Both the position numbers and the translations under genes were made by a program. From Lysinibacillus antri (GTDB lineage Bacteria > Bacillota > Bacilli > Bacillales_A > Planococcaceae), in NCBI RefSeq assembly GCF_003977595.1, contig NZ_RYYR01000008.1, positions 1-64,000 on the forward strand: a stretch of 64,000 bases of DNA. Reading direction: 5' to 3'. Shown one piece after another: positions 45,300 through 54,103 of the stretch (its first letter is position 1; every line of letters starts with the position of its first letter). A model generated the notes under the pieces. The model searched no databases and was not told the DNA's origin. It saw only the letters and a list, made by a program, of their open reading frames with translations.

Positions 45300-46787
45300 C
45301 TACTCTTTATCGGATTTTAAAAGTTCTAATGTTTCATTAAACTCTTGTTCAATTTCTTTATTTGGTTTGAATGTAATTAAACTTACTACAACTGTAATGA
45401 TTAAGTTAATTAAGAAACCAGGAACGATTTCATATAACATACCTGACAATGTTTCACTTTGTCCCCAAATAAATGCTAGTACAGCACCTGCAATCATCCC
45501 TGTAAGAGCACCAACATTTGTTAACTTTCTCCAGTATAATGCAAGTAAAATTGTTGGTCCAAAAGCTGCACCAAATCCAGCCCATGCAAATCCAACTAAA
45601 TCTAAAATCGAACTATTTGGGTTCCATCCTAAAATTGCTGCAATCACTGCTACAACTAGAACCGCAAGACGTCCAGCCATTACATAATGTTTATCTGATG
45701 CATCTTTTTTAAATAACGCTTTGTACATATCTTCTATTAATGCGGATGATGTAACGATTAACTGAGAAGAAATCGTACTCATTACTGCCGCTAAAATAGC
45801 CGCTAACATAATCCCTGCAATGAATGGGTGGAATAAAATTTGCCCCATTACAATAAAGATTGTTTCTGGGTCTTTAATCGTTTCACCTGATTGTTGGAAA
45901 TATGCTAAACCAACTAAAGCTGTACCCATTGCACCCACTAAACTTAAAATCATCCAGCCAATACCAATGCGACGTGCTTGCTTTGTTTCTTTAACAGATT
46001 TAATCGCCATAAAACGTACAATGATATGAGGTTGTCCAAAATAACCCAGACCCCACGCTACAGATGATACGACACCCGCAACTGTAGCTGTTGAAGCGAA
46101 TAAGCTAAAGTGCTCTGGACTTACTGCTTTTATTGAATCAATTGTTTCCCCAATACCACCAGTGAAGAAGATACCAATAGCAGGAACCAGTACTAAAGCT
46201 AAGAACATAATTAACCCTTGCAAGAAGTCGGTGTAACTAACGGCAAGGAAACCACCAAATAATGTATAACCAACTGTAACGACTGCTACAAGTAGTAAGC
46301 CTGTATGATAATCAAATCCGAATGAACTTTCAAAGAATTTACCACCCGAAACCATACCTGACGATACATAGAACGTAAAGAATACTAGAATAACAATTCC
46401 CGAAACGATTCGTATTAATTTCGTATTATCTCGTAAACGGTTATCTAGAAAACTTGGAATTGTAATAGAGTTTTTTGATACTTGTGTATAAACACGTAAA
46501 CGCGGAGCTACTAATAACCAGTTTAACCATGCCCCTACTGTTAAACCGATTGCGATCCATGCCTCAACAATTCCTGCTGCATAGATCGCACCAGGTAGAC
46601 CCATCAATAACCATCCAGACATGTCCGCTGCCCCAGCACTTAATGCTGTAACGGCTGGTCCCAAATCACGTCCGCCTAGCATGTAATCATTTAAATTTGT
46701 CGTTCTTTTATATGCATACCAACCAATAATAATCATTGCAAGCATATAAATGACAATTGCCAACAACTGAAATGAATAATCTGACAT
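45300..46787 (-). CDS. putP: Sodium/proline symporter PutP
   Basis: 495 residues, about 13 membrane helices, solute:sodium symporter family. Characteristic segments are LNDYMLGGRDLGP, SAGAADMSGWLLMGLPG and VAWGLGYFGQPHIIVRFMA, which strongly match PutP. It imports proline for catabolism. It is divergent from proline dehydrogenase across 384 bases and close to P5C dehydrogenase, so the whole proline-use pathway is encoded here. GGGGGAG precedes the ATG. Confidence 0.93.
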   Translation of the reverse strand: MSDYSFQLLAIVIYMLAMIIIGWYAYKRTTNLNDYMLGGRDLGPAVTALSAGAADMSGWLLMGLPGAIYAAGIVEAWIAIGLTVGAWLNWLLVAPRLRVYTQVSKNSITIPSFLDNRLRDNTKLIRIVSGIVILVFFTFYVSSGMVSGGKFFESSFGFDYHTGLLLVAVVTVGYTLFGGFLAVSYTDFLQGLIMFLALVLVPAIGIFFTGGIGETIDSIKAVSPEHFSLFASTATVAGVVSSVAWGLGYFGQPHIIVRFMAIKSVKETKQARRIGIGWMILSLVGAMGTALVGLAYFQQSGETIKDPETIFIVMGQILFHPFIAGIMLAAILAAVMSTISSQLIVTSSALIEDMYKALFKKDASDKHYVMAGRLAVLVVAVIAAILGWNPNSSILDLVGFAWAGFGAAFGPTILLALYWRKLTNVGALTGMIAGAVLAFIWGQSETLSGMLYEIVPGFLINLIITVVVSLITFKPNKEIEQEFNETLELLKSDKE

Positions 46788-47171
46788 TTCTTTCTCCCCC
46801 TGTTGTAAAATATTTTAAAATAATTTTATGAAATGAATTACTCCTTCCTAAATTCAAGTACTTCACCTATCTTATGTGTATCAATAGTTTCATTTCATAC
46901 TTACAATCACCCATTTGAACCCCTAAGATAGAGAATTTCAAAATCTATAGACTATAACATAAATTAAAAATTGAAAGTTTAAAAGACCTTTTTTTCTGAA
47001 TACTCATAACAATAAATTTTTTAAACCTTTAAAAACTCAGTAATATCAAGTATTTTTGTAGAATTTTTTGTTTTATAATTTTTTTTTTGAAAAAAAAAGA
47101 GTGGTTTTATTTTTCTGAAAAGTGATATAATCGCCGTCGAAAATAATTTTTCAATACGGAGGAATAATTTT
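46788..47171. other. putP-putB divergent regulatory region
   Basis: AT-rich, without a gene. An extended -10 (TGATATAAT, 47123-47131) serves the proline dehydrogenase gene; the matching -35 position (47103-47108) is poor, which fits activator dependence. The ATAAGTGCA arm found before the P5C dehydrogenase gene is not evident here. Confidence 0.5.
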
Positions 47172-48152
47172 ATGACATTAAAAGACTTTTTTATTTACCT
47201 TTCAGAAAACCGTTTATTAAATTCTGCAGCTCAAAAATATGGACTTAGACTTGGGGCACAAAGTGTAGTTGCTGGCGTGAGTATCGAAGAAACAGTAAAG
47301 TCTATTAAAGAACTTAACAAACACAATATTTCTTGCACGGTCGATAATCTAGGAGAATTTGTTTTTGAAAAATCTGAAGCTACTGCAGCTAAGGATAAAA
47401 TTTTGGAAGTAATTCAAGCCATTCATGATGAAAAATTAGATGCACATATTTCACTAAAACCTTCACAATTAGGCTTAGATATTGATTACGATTTCTGCAA
47501 AGAAAATTTAAGAGAAATTGTTGCACTTGCTCATCAATATAACATCTTTGTGAATTTTGATATGGAAGATTACAAGCGTCTACACAGCTCATTTGAGTTA
47601 CTAGAACAACTGAATCAAGAATTTGATAACATTGGTACGGTTATTCAAGCATACTTTTTCGAATCAGAAGAGAATATTGAGAAATACAAAGATTTTAGAT
47701 TACGTATTGTAAAAGGCGCTTATAAAGAACCTGAGGATGTAGCTTATCAATCAAAGTCAGAGATCGATAAAAACTATATTAAATTAATTGAGTATCATTT
47801 ACTAAACGGTAAATTTACTTCTATCGCTACACATGACCATAATGTTATTAATCATGTAAAAGCTTTTGTTAAAAAACATAATATCCCGAACGAAAAGTTT
47901 GAATTCCAAATGCTCTATGGCTTCCGCAAAGATATGCAATACGATCTTGCAAAAGAAGGCTATAACTTCTGTACATATTTGCCATTTGGAAAAGATTGGT
48001 ATGGGTATTTTATGAGAAGACTTGCAGAACGTCCTCAAAACCTATCACTTGTTACAAAGCAAGTATTTACTAAAAAGACGAATACTGCTATTGTTCTTGC
48101 AACAACAGGTTTTGTGTTAGGTCGTTTATCTAAAAAAGTGAAGGCAAAATAA
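47172..48152 (+). CDS. putB: Proline dehydrogenase
   Basis: 326 residues, PutA/PRODH barrel. It oxidises proline to pyrroline-5-carboxylate using FAD. Conserved segments are VNFDMEDYKRLHS, RIVKGAYKEPEDVAY, ATHDHNVI, FEFQMLYGFRKDMQ and YGYFMRRLAERPQN, the last holding the substrate-binding Arg pair. It ends in a hydrophobic and basic tail (TGFVLGRLSKKVK) that could touch the membrane. GGAGGA precedes the ATG. It works with PutP and the P5C dehydrogenase downstream. Confidence 0.93.
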   Translation: MTLKDFFIYLSENRLLNSAAQKYGLRLGAQSVVAGVSIEETVKSIKELNKHNISCTVDNLGEFVFEKSEATAAKDKILEVIQAIHDEKLDAHISLKPSQLGLDIDYDFCKENLREIVALAHQYNIFVNFDMEDYKRLHSSFELLEQLNQEFDNIGTVIQAYFFESEENIEKYKDFRLRIVKGAYKEPEDVAYQSKSEIDKNYIKLIEYHLLNGKFTSIATHDHNVINHVKAFVKKHNIPNEKFEFQMLYGFRKDMQYDLAKEGYNFCTYLPFGKDWYGYFMRRLAERPQNLSLVTKQVFTKKTNTAIVLATTGFVLGRLSKKVKAK

Positions 48153-48178
48153 AACCATATTTTTTAAAATAAATAATG

Positions 48179-48238
48179 AAAAGTCGATTTGTCACATCAC
48201 ATCAAAAGATATGTGTGTGATACAAATCGACTTTTTTT
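48179..48238. terminator. Bidirectional terminator
   Basis: AAAAGTCGATTTGT pairs with ACAAATCGACTTTT, with a further inner helix. It is shared by putB and the converging regulator. Confidence 0.9.
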
Positions 48239-49580
48239 ATTCCTCACGTTCGTAAGTAGCAATTTTTGATTCTGTGTATTTTTTGATTCTGTATTGTAAA
48301 CTTTGTCGACGAATTCCGAGTGCAGATGCAGTTTTCGAAACATTGCCCTCGAAAAGATCTAAAGCTCTTGAGATGTAGTAATCTTCAACCTCACTCATAT
48401 AAACATCTAATGGCCTCAAATCATTTTTATTCATGACAACAAATATATCGCTTTGTGTCATTTCTTCATTCTTTGGCGACTCAATATTTTGTATTTTCCA
48501 CTTGAAATGAGCCGGCAACATATGAGCTTCAACGAAAATTTCATTGGTTATTAACGAACTAATATCGTCTAACACTACCTCTAACTCCTTTAAATTACCT
48601 GGCCAATTGTAATTTAAAAATATATCCTTCACATCATCTGCTAATCCCTTAATCACGGATCCATAACTTTCCCGATGACGTTTAAAGTAATCTTCAACGA
48701 ATGGCATAATATCTTCTTTTCGATTACGTAGTGCTGGAACATAAATAGAGATATCTGAAAATAGGCGATAAAGTTTCTTTGATAGTTGGCCTTTTTGGAT
48801 TAAATCAATAGGATCCTCACCTACACTCGCTATAAATACATGATGATGTTCTGTACTAGTCTCGAGCAATTTCACAATCTTCTCTTGGGCCTCCATAGAT
48901 AAATATTCAATTCGTTCCGCAAAAAAAGTAATATTTTGTTTTTCAACAACGTACTTTTCTAACTGATTTAGAACCGTTTTCTCGTCACGCCTACAAATGA
49001 GTGTGACAAACATATCATTTTTTTCTTTTAGTTCATGATGAATACCTTCTGCAATCATATCGATCCCTGTTCCCGATTCACCAACTAGGATGACAGGCAT
49101 TCTACTATAGGCAACAACCTTTGCCTTTTCAATAACTTTTTTCATAACAGCGGATACAGCCGTGATAATTTCAAATGTTAGAGGTTCATTGTATCGTCTA
49201 AGTGGTTGATACATCATAAATTCTTGTTGTGTAATGTCTCGAGCGAATTCTACTGCACCAACTAATTCTTCTTGACTATACAGCGGATAAATATTACTAA
49301 TTAAAGTTACTTCTTGTCCCTTTTCATTCCAAAAAGTCTTTTTTTCATTCAAAATAGACCTTTCATCTTGTAAAACTCTTAATAAGCCCCCTTTCTCCAT
49401 ATTAAATCCAACAATCTCCAAAGCCCTTCTTTTCTCAAATTCTTCGTCACTAATACCTTGTAATTCACGCATTTTTTTATTATAAATAATGAGTTTTCCC
49501 GTGGTATCAACTACGCAGATTCCATTATCTCCTTTTTCAACAATAAATTTATAAATATCAAGTAAAGTATCGTGTTGCAT
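48237..49580 (-). CDS. PAS/AAA/Fis-type regulator with a degenerate sigma-54 activator core
   Basis: 447 residues. A PAS domain (about 1-120), an AAA+ domain (about 135-365) and a Fis-type helix-turn-helix (NVSKTASALGIRRQSLQYRI) give the RocR-like plan. The AAA part is broken: Walker A reads GESGTGID (167-174) with Ile for the essential Lys, Walker B reads TFFAERIEY without the DE pair, and the GAFTGA loop is missing, with only about 45 residues between the two Walker motifs. LRNRKEDI and YNWPGNLKELE remain. Sitting between putB and the P5C dehydrogenase gene, it is probably the proline-use regulator, working without sigma-54. Confidence 0.85.
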   Translation of the reverse strand: MQHDTLLDIYKFIVEKGDNGICVVDTTGKLIIYNKKMRELQGISDEEFEKRRALEIVGFNMEKGGLLRVLQDERSILNEKKTFWNEKGQEVTLISNIYPLYSQEELVGAVEFARDITQQEFMMYQPLRRYNEPLTFEIITAVSAVMKKVIEKAKVVAYSRMPVILVGESGTGIDMIAEGIHHELKEKNDMFVTLICRRDEKTVLNQLEKYVVEKQNITFFAERIEYLSMEAQEKIVKLLETSTEHHHVFIASVGEDPIDLIQKGQLSKKLYRLFSDISIYVPALRNRKEDIMPFVEDYFKRHRESYGSVIKGLADDVKDIFLNYNWPGNLKELEVVLDDISSLITNEIFVEAHMLPAHFKWKIQNIESPKNEEMTQSDIFVVMNKNDLRPLDVYMSEVEDYYISRALDLFEGNVSKTASALGIRRQSLQYRIKKYTESKIATYEREE

Positions 49581-49702
49581 TTGGATCCCCCTATACCGAT
49601 CTCTTACTACAAGTTTACCATGTTAAGGTATTTAGATAATTTTTATTTTCACTATTGCAAAGTGCCAAGAAATATTGCATCATAATTAATATAAACAATA
49701 AC

Positions 49703-49729
49703 ATAAGTGCATAATCATTTTGCACTTAT
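49703..49729 (+). promoter_or_regulatory. 9-bp inverted-repeat operator before the P5C dehydrogenase gene
   Basis: ATAAGTGCA (49703-49711), 9-bp spacer, TGCACTTAT (49721-49729), perfect. The right arm overlaps the -35. Centre spacing is 18 bp. A likely binding site for the adjacent regulator. Confidence 0.6.
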
Positions 49730-49749
49730 TCAATTATGAATCGTATATT
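49720..49749 (+). promoter_or_regulatory. SigA-type promoter of the P5C dehydrogenase gene
   Basis: TTGCAC (49720-49725), 18-nt spacer, TATATT (49744-49749). Confidence 0.5.
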
Positions 49750-49822
49750 ATACTTTGAAATCGTAGGTCAATTATTGATCAAAATGATGGAATACTTAAA
49801 TAACAGGAAGGAAAGTGAAAGT

Positions 49823-51454
49823 ATGACTAACGGAATTTTTAAAATCCCAACACCTACAAACGAGCCAGGTAATACTTATGCTCCAGGAACAAAGGAAAGA
49901 GAAACATTAAAAGCTGAATTACAACGCCAATCTGAAATTGTAGTGGAGATCCCTGTGATTATCAATGGTCAAAATATAACAACAGATACAGTGAAGCAAG
50001 TGGTAATGCCACATGACCATCAACATGTTTTAGCAAACTATTCGCAAGCTGGCGAACAAGAATTACGTGATGCGATTGAAGCGGCAATGGCTGCGAAAGA
50101 AGCATGGGCAAATATGCCATGGGAACACCGTGCAGCGATTTTCTTAAAAGCTGCTGATTTAATCTCTGGTCCATACCGTGATGTTATGAATGCTGCGACA
50201 ATGCTCGGACAATCTAAAACAGCTATTCAAGCTGAAATCGATTCTGCACAAGAATTAGTGGACTTCTTACGTTTTGGCGTTGATTATGCGAACCAAGTGT
50301 ATTCCATTCAACCAGCAAGCATGAAGAATGTTTGGAACCGTACAGATTACCGTCCATTGGATGGATTTGTATTAGCCATTTCTCCATTCAACTTCACAGC
50401 GATTGGTGGAAATTTACCAGCCGCTCCAGCCATGATGGGAAATGTAGTCGTATGGAAACCTGCAACAACTTCATTACTAGCAAACTATTATTTTATGCGT
50501 ATTTTAGAAGAAGCTGGATTACCAAAAGGTGTGATTAACTTTGTACCTTCTCGTGGCGCACAAGTATCCGAAATCGTATTAACAGACCCACGTATGTCTG
50601 GCTTCCATTTCACTGGTTCTACAGCTACATTCCAAACGATTTGGAAAACAGTTGGAGAAAACATTGCCAACTATACTTCATATCCTCGTTTAGTTGGGGA
50701 AACAGGTGGAAAAGACTTTGTATTTGCACACGAATCTGCACAAGCAGACAAAGTAGTCGCTAACCTTGTTCGTGGTGCGTTTGAATACCAAGGTCAAAAA
50801 TGTTCAGCTGCTTCACGTGCTTATATCCCAGCTAGTCTATGGGAAGAAGTAAAGGAAGGTTTAGTAGAGAAAACTGCAAAGCTTAGAGTTGGCGATGTTC
50901 GTGACTTCCGTAACTTTATGGGTGCAGTCATTGACCGAGCAGCCTTTGAAACAATTACAGAGTATATTGAGTATGCAAAAGCTTCAGAAGAAGCAGAGAT
51001 TATTGTTGGTGGGACGTATGATGATTCTGTTGGCTACTTCATTCAACCAACAATTATTGTCACAACGAATCCAAACTTTAAAACAATGGTAGAAGAAATC
51101 TTTGGACCAGTGTTAACAATCTATGTCTATGAAAATAATCAATTAGAAGAAACATTAAAAGCAGTCGATACAGCGTCTATGTACGCATTAACAGGTGCTA
51201 TTTTTGCACAAGATCGCCAAGCAATTCTTCACTTAGAAAATCGCTTATCTGGTGCAGCTGGAAACTTCTATATTAATGACAAGCCAACTGGTGCAATGAT
51301 TAACCAACAACCATTTGGTGGATCACGCGGTTCTGGTACAAATGATAAAGCAGGTTCCGTATTCAACATGATTCGTTGGACAACTCCACGTGTCATCAAA
51401 GAAAACTTTGCACCAACTACAGATATTGCCTATCCATTTATGGATGAAGAGTAA
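49823..51454 (+). CDS. putC: L-glutamate gamma-semialdehyde (P5C) dehydrogenase
   Basis: About 543 residues, ALDH superfamily. The catalytic Cys is in YQGQKCSAASRAYIP and the general base Glu in LVGETGGKDFVFA; the C-terminal GPVLTIYVY and PFGGSRGSGTNDKAG match the P5C dehydrogenase type. It oxidises P5C from proline to glutamate with NAD+, completing the pathway begun by PutP and proline dehydrogenase. The ATG at 49823 has GGAAGG upstream; the frame opens at 49736 but lacks a site. The PutC and RocA isoforms cannot be separated; the context favours PutC. Confidence 0.93.
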   Translation: MTNGIFKIPTPTNEPGNTYAPGTKERETLKAELQRQSEIVVEIPVIINGQNITTDTVKQVVMPHDHQHVLANYSQAGEQELRDAIEAAMAAKEAWANMPWEHRAAIFLKAADLISGPYRDVMNAATMLGQSKTAIQAEIDSAQELVDFLRFGVDYANQVYSIQPASMKNVWNRTDYRPLDGFVLAISPFNFTAIGGNLPAAPAMMGNVVVWKPATTSLLANYYFMRILEEAGLPKGVINFVPSRGAQVSEIVLTDPRMSGFHFTGSTATFQTIWKTVGENIANYTSYPRLVGETGGKDFVFAHESAQADKVVANLVRGAFEYQGQKCSAASRAYIPASLWEEVKEGLVEKTAKLRVGDVRDFRNFMGAVIDRAAFETITEYIEYAKASEEAEIIVGGTYDDSVGYFIQPTIIVTTNPNFKTMVEEIFGPVLTIYVYENNQLEETLKAVDTASMYALTGAIFAQDRQAILHLENRLSGAAGNFYINDKPTGAMINQQPFGGSRGSGTNDKAGSVFNMIRWTTPRVIKENFAPTTDIAYPFMDEE

Positions 51455-51476
51455 TTAAGAAAATAGAAGCTTTGTA

Positions 51477-51560
51477 ATTTTTTACTATATAATAGAAGAA
51501 ACTCATGTAATTACGAACACAACCTTAACTTTTTACTATATTTATAGAAGAAATATTTTT
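51477..51560. repeat. Two direct copies of a 23-base AT-rich unit
   Basis: TTTTTTACTATATAATAGAAGAAA and a near copy (TTTTTACTATATTTATAGAAGAAAT), about 50 bases apart, follow the P5C dehydrogenase stop. No function is evident. Confidence 0.4.
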
Positions 51561-51610
51561 TTAAAATTAGCTCCCTCTAATTTGATACATTATATTTCTT
51601 TTCCAACAAA

Positions 51611-51649
51611 AAGGAACTCTAAGATCTGCTCGGATCTAAGAGTTCCTTC
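51611..51649. terminator. Terminator hairpin between putC and the spore protein gene
   Basis: AAGGAACTCTAAGATC pairs with GATCTAAGAGTTCCTT with one mismatch. It is likely to end the P5C dehydrogenase transcript and may serve the opposite strand. Confidence 0.75.
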
Positions 51650-51750
51650 TTATTTGTATTCAACATATTTATAAATTCGCATTTATCAATGTGAGCTTCA
51701 TTGAAATCTTAACTAATAATATAATTTTTTATTGGCTATTACTTGTAGGT

Positions 51751-51960
51751 TTATGAATTACGCCCGCGCAGCTGACTTTCCGCCATTTGAACAAGACGCT
51801 TTGTGATTTCCCCACCTACTGAACCATTTGCGCGAGAAGAAGTTTCTCCTCCAAGTTGTACTCCAAATTCAGATGCAATTTCATATTTCATTTGATCTAA
51901 TGCCTGTTCAGCACCAGGAACAGCTAGTTTATTACGATTACCGCTATTGTTGTTTGTCAT
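51751..51960 (-). CDS. Alpha/beta-type small acid-soluble spore protein
   Basis: 69 residues. All family marks are present: Asn-rich start, [21 protein letters not shown] with the germination-protease site EIASEFGV, then [20 protein letters not shown] and the DNA-binding helix LVQMAESQL. It coats and protects DNA in the spore. AGGAGG precedes the ATG. Expression is normally forespore-specific (SigG); I did not identify the promoter with confidence. Confidence 0.95.
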   Translation of the reverse strand: MTNNNSGNRNKLAVPGAEQALDQMKYEIASEFGVQLGGETSSRANGSVGGEITKRLVQMAESQLRGRNS

Positions 51961-52077
51961 ATTGATTGCCTCCTATATGAGTAATTACTAATAAATTATG
52001 AATGATTTATCAGTGTTTATAGTTTACTTTAAAGTTTAATTATTAAACGAGGTAAGTTATGGAATTATTGCTTGTTT

Positions 52078-52344
52078 TTAAAATTTAACTCCACCAAACA
52101 TCACAATAATTGCAATACAATAAATATCTACAGGTAACGCAATAAGCCATGCTACTAGCCAGTTTACGTTCAATAACATAGTTGGCGGGAAATTAGTTTT
52201 TGTTATGCTACCTTCTTTTTTAAACTCACTTTGTTGGGGGAACTTATTTGAAGACTCTGTAATTACTGTTTTTACTTGAGTCAAGTTAGGATTAGTATAA
52301 TCAGCTTCTAAAAATGCATATTTGGAATTTAAAATCGGCAAATT
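52078..52344 (-). CDS. Small membrane protein of unknown function
   Basis: 88 residues from the TTG at 52344, chosen because AAGGAG lies 7 nt upstream; an ATG pair at 52362/52359 is the alternative (94 residues). The N-terminal part is polar; one or two hydrophobic segments near the C-terminus (LLNVNWLVAWLIALPVDIYC, AIIVMFGGV) suggest a membrane anchor. I do not recognise the family. Its position next to a spore protein gene could hint at sporulation, but nothing in the sequence proves it. Confidence 0.55.
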   Translation of the reverse strand, partial: NLPILNSKYAFLEADYTNPNLTQVKTVITESSNKFPQQSEFKKEGSITKTNFPPTMLLNVNWLVAWLIALPVDIYCIAIIVMFGGVKF

Positions 52345-52650
52345 TACACTCCTTCGCATCATTTTTAAATACTTCTTGAAATGTCGAAAGTAGCTTCGAT
52401 TTATGCCAGGAACTGTACATTTAGTCTAATTATATTCTTAAAATATAAAAGACATGACCTTTTGAATCGTAAGTACAGGCCGGTTTATATTCAGCTATAG
52501 TTAGTTCTTCTTGTTCTTTTTCTATGTTCCCTTACTTTTTTTCTGAAGTTGAGTGCCTTTTTTAAACATCCCGACTTTTTTATGTTGATTATAGTCGGGT
52601 TTTGTTCTATTTTCCTTAAAAGCTAGGGGTTAATTTAAAATATTAATATT

Positions 52651-52667
52651 AAGTGTCGGATAATATG
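52651..52667. repeat. 17-bp exact repeat, copy 2
   Basis: AAGTGTCGGATAATATG, identical to 13415-13431. Confidence 0.5.
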
Positions 52668-52707
52668 TTATTTATGCTGTTATAGTTCCCTAATAAATGG
52701 AAAAATA

Positions 52708-52754
52708 AAAAATCCGAAGACATGCCGGAAAAAATACCGGGAGCCCTCGGATTG
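52708..52754 (-). terminator. Terminator of the AraC-type regulator gene
   Basis: AATCCGA ... TCGGATT with an inner CCGG / CCGG helix; TTTTTT follows on the minus strand. Confidence 0.8.
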
Positions 52755-52769
52755 ATATACCTATAATAG

Positions 52770-53645
52770 TCATTCAATTTTGTTAGCTTTTTTCTTTACT
52801 GGCATCCAAATTTCGCTATAGACATTTTCGGATGTGCCAGTGTATTTTGTAAAAGAAATCCCAGGTAAATCTGCTACTTCATAATGGGAAGAAGGTAGCC
52901 ATTCGGAATATATTTTTGCGGTAGTTTCTTGCATTGTCGCAGGAAAGGGCCCTTGATTAGGGAAGATTGCCCATAAGCTCTCTTCAATCGTAATTTGCTC
53001 TAAATCATCGAATGGATTTTCTTTTGTCGTTGCAAAGCCAATCATGTGTGTTAAATAGCCTTTTTCCTCTAAAAATCCATCATCAAAATCATACGATACA
53101 TTCAACACTTGATGAGGATCTAAATCCGCTAATTGATGCATTTCACTTCTTTGTTGTTCAGTAATGGTCTGGGCTAGTTCTATAATGGCATTATTTTCAC
53201 CTTCAAATTGAATGGGCACCCTTTTCGATACCCCTACTATATTAAACTTTTCTTTCTTTTCGATTTTAAATTCCATGGATTTTCCCCCTCTTATATCGAT
53301 AAAGAATGTATATTTAGGAAATGATTTTTGAATTTTGTTTTTCGCTACTTCTGAAGGTAAAAACCCACTCCACTCGCGAAAAGCTCTTGAAAATCCTTCT
53401 ATTGATTGATAACCATATTTATAAGCAATATCTGTAACCTTTGCGCCGTATACTAATTCCGCATTTGCCACGGACAATCTTCTATTTTTGATATACTCGT
53501 TCAATGACATTCCAGCCATATACGAAAACATTCTTTTGAAATGATAATCGGATAGCCCTACAATTTTAGATATATCGTTTCCAGAAATGTCTTCTGTTAA
53601 ATGGGTTTCAATGTAATCCATCAAATGATTGAATTGTTGTAGCAT
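52770..53645 (-). CDS. AraC-family regulator with a GyrI-like effector domain
   Basis: 291 residues. Two AraC helix-turn-helix units fill the first ~105 residues (DISGNDISKIVGLSDYHFKR; VTDIAYKYGYQSIEGFSRAF, GFLPSEV). The rest fits the GyrI/BmrR-type small-molecule domain, starting MEFKIEKKEKFNIVGVSKRV. Rob and related regulators with this plan respond to drugs or other ligands. The remains of two transporter genes lie directly upstream on the other strand, possible former targets. AAGGAGGG precedes the ATG. Confidence 0.87.
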   Translation of the reverse strand: MLQQFNHLMDYIETHLTEDISGNDISKIVGLSDYHFKRMFSYMAGMSLNEYIKNRRLSVANAELVYGAKVTDIAYKYGYQSIEGFSRAFREWSGFLPSEVAKNKIQKSFPKYTFFIDIRGGKSMEFKIEKKEKFNIVGVSKRVPIQFEGENNAIIELAQTITEQQRSEMHQLADLDPHQVLNVSYDFDDGFLEEKGYLTHMIGFATTKENPFDDLEQITIEESLWAIFPNQGPFPATMQETTAKIYSEWLPSSHYEVADLPGISFTKYTGTSENVYSEIWMPVKKKANKIE

Positions 53646-53699
53646 TCATTTCCCTCCTTTACAACTACATCATATCGTTTAAATTTATTATTCACTCGA

Positions 53700-53936
53700 T
53701 ATTTTTTATACGGCTTTTATCGGAGCTGTTATTTCATTTATTTTAATATTAATAGGGGCTTTTTTGCTTCGAATGTTTTAACTTCTATTGAATTACCTAT
53801 TGCAATCGTCTCTGCCAATGTAATTTTGTCAGAAACCGTAACCCCTCTACAATGGATTGGCATCGTAATTATACTAGTAGCAATCGCATTAAACGAGCTC
53901 GGGGGTAATCTTATTCTAATTCGAAAGCATTCTTAA
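53700..53936 (+). pseudogene. Fused remnants of two transporter genes
   Basis: One frame (to the stop at 53779-53781) encodes a hydrophobic C-terminus YTAFIGAVISFILILIGAFL like the last helix of an MFS transporter. A second frame ending at 53934-53936 encodes ASNVLTSIELPIAIVSANVI and SETVTPLQWIGIVIILVAIA, the C-terminus of an EamA/DMT transporter. Neither has a start. A deletion scar joining two gene ends is the simplest reading. Confidence 0.6.
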
Positions 53937-53946
53937 AATACATATA

Positions 53947-53979
53947 AACCTGGTTTCCAAATGGTGAGCCAGGTTATTT
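53947..53979 (+). terminator. Terminator left from the lost transporter gene
   Basis: AACCTGG / CCAGGTT stem followed by ATTTT. Confidence 0.7.
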
Positions 53980-54103
53980 TATGGTTCTTCTTAAACAAAG
54001 GATTTTAACAATAACCCAAATTACCTCAAAAATGGTTGTGAGTGGTTTTCTCCAATGCTATATTTAGCTTTAAAGTAATAGTATTATATTAGGAGGTGCG
54101 AAG

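Larger units (their letters stand above)
52363..52769. other. Intergenic region with gene scars and hairpins
   Basis: No intact gene. A minus-strand open stretch near 52430-52530 encodes EELTIAEYKPACTYDSKGHV with no start codon, likely a relic. A plus-strand hairpin CCCGACT / AGTCGGG followed by TTTT lies at 52577-52605. A second copy of the 17-bp repeat is at 52651-52667. Confidence 0.45.

Noticed and set aside
49640-49740. Sigma-54 promoter for the P5C dehydrogenase gene
   Set aside because: The only TGGCAC-like sequence reads on the minus strand (CTTGGCACTTTGCA) and its GG to GC spacing is too short.
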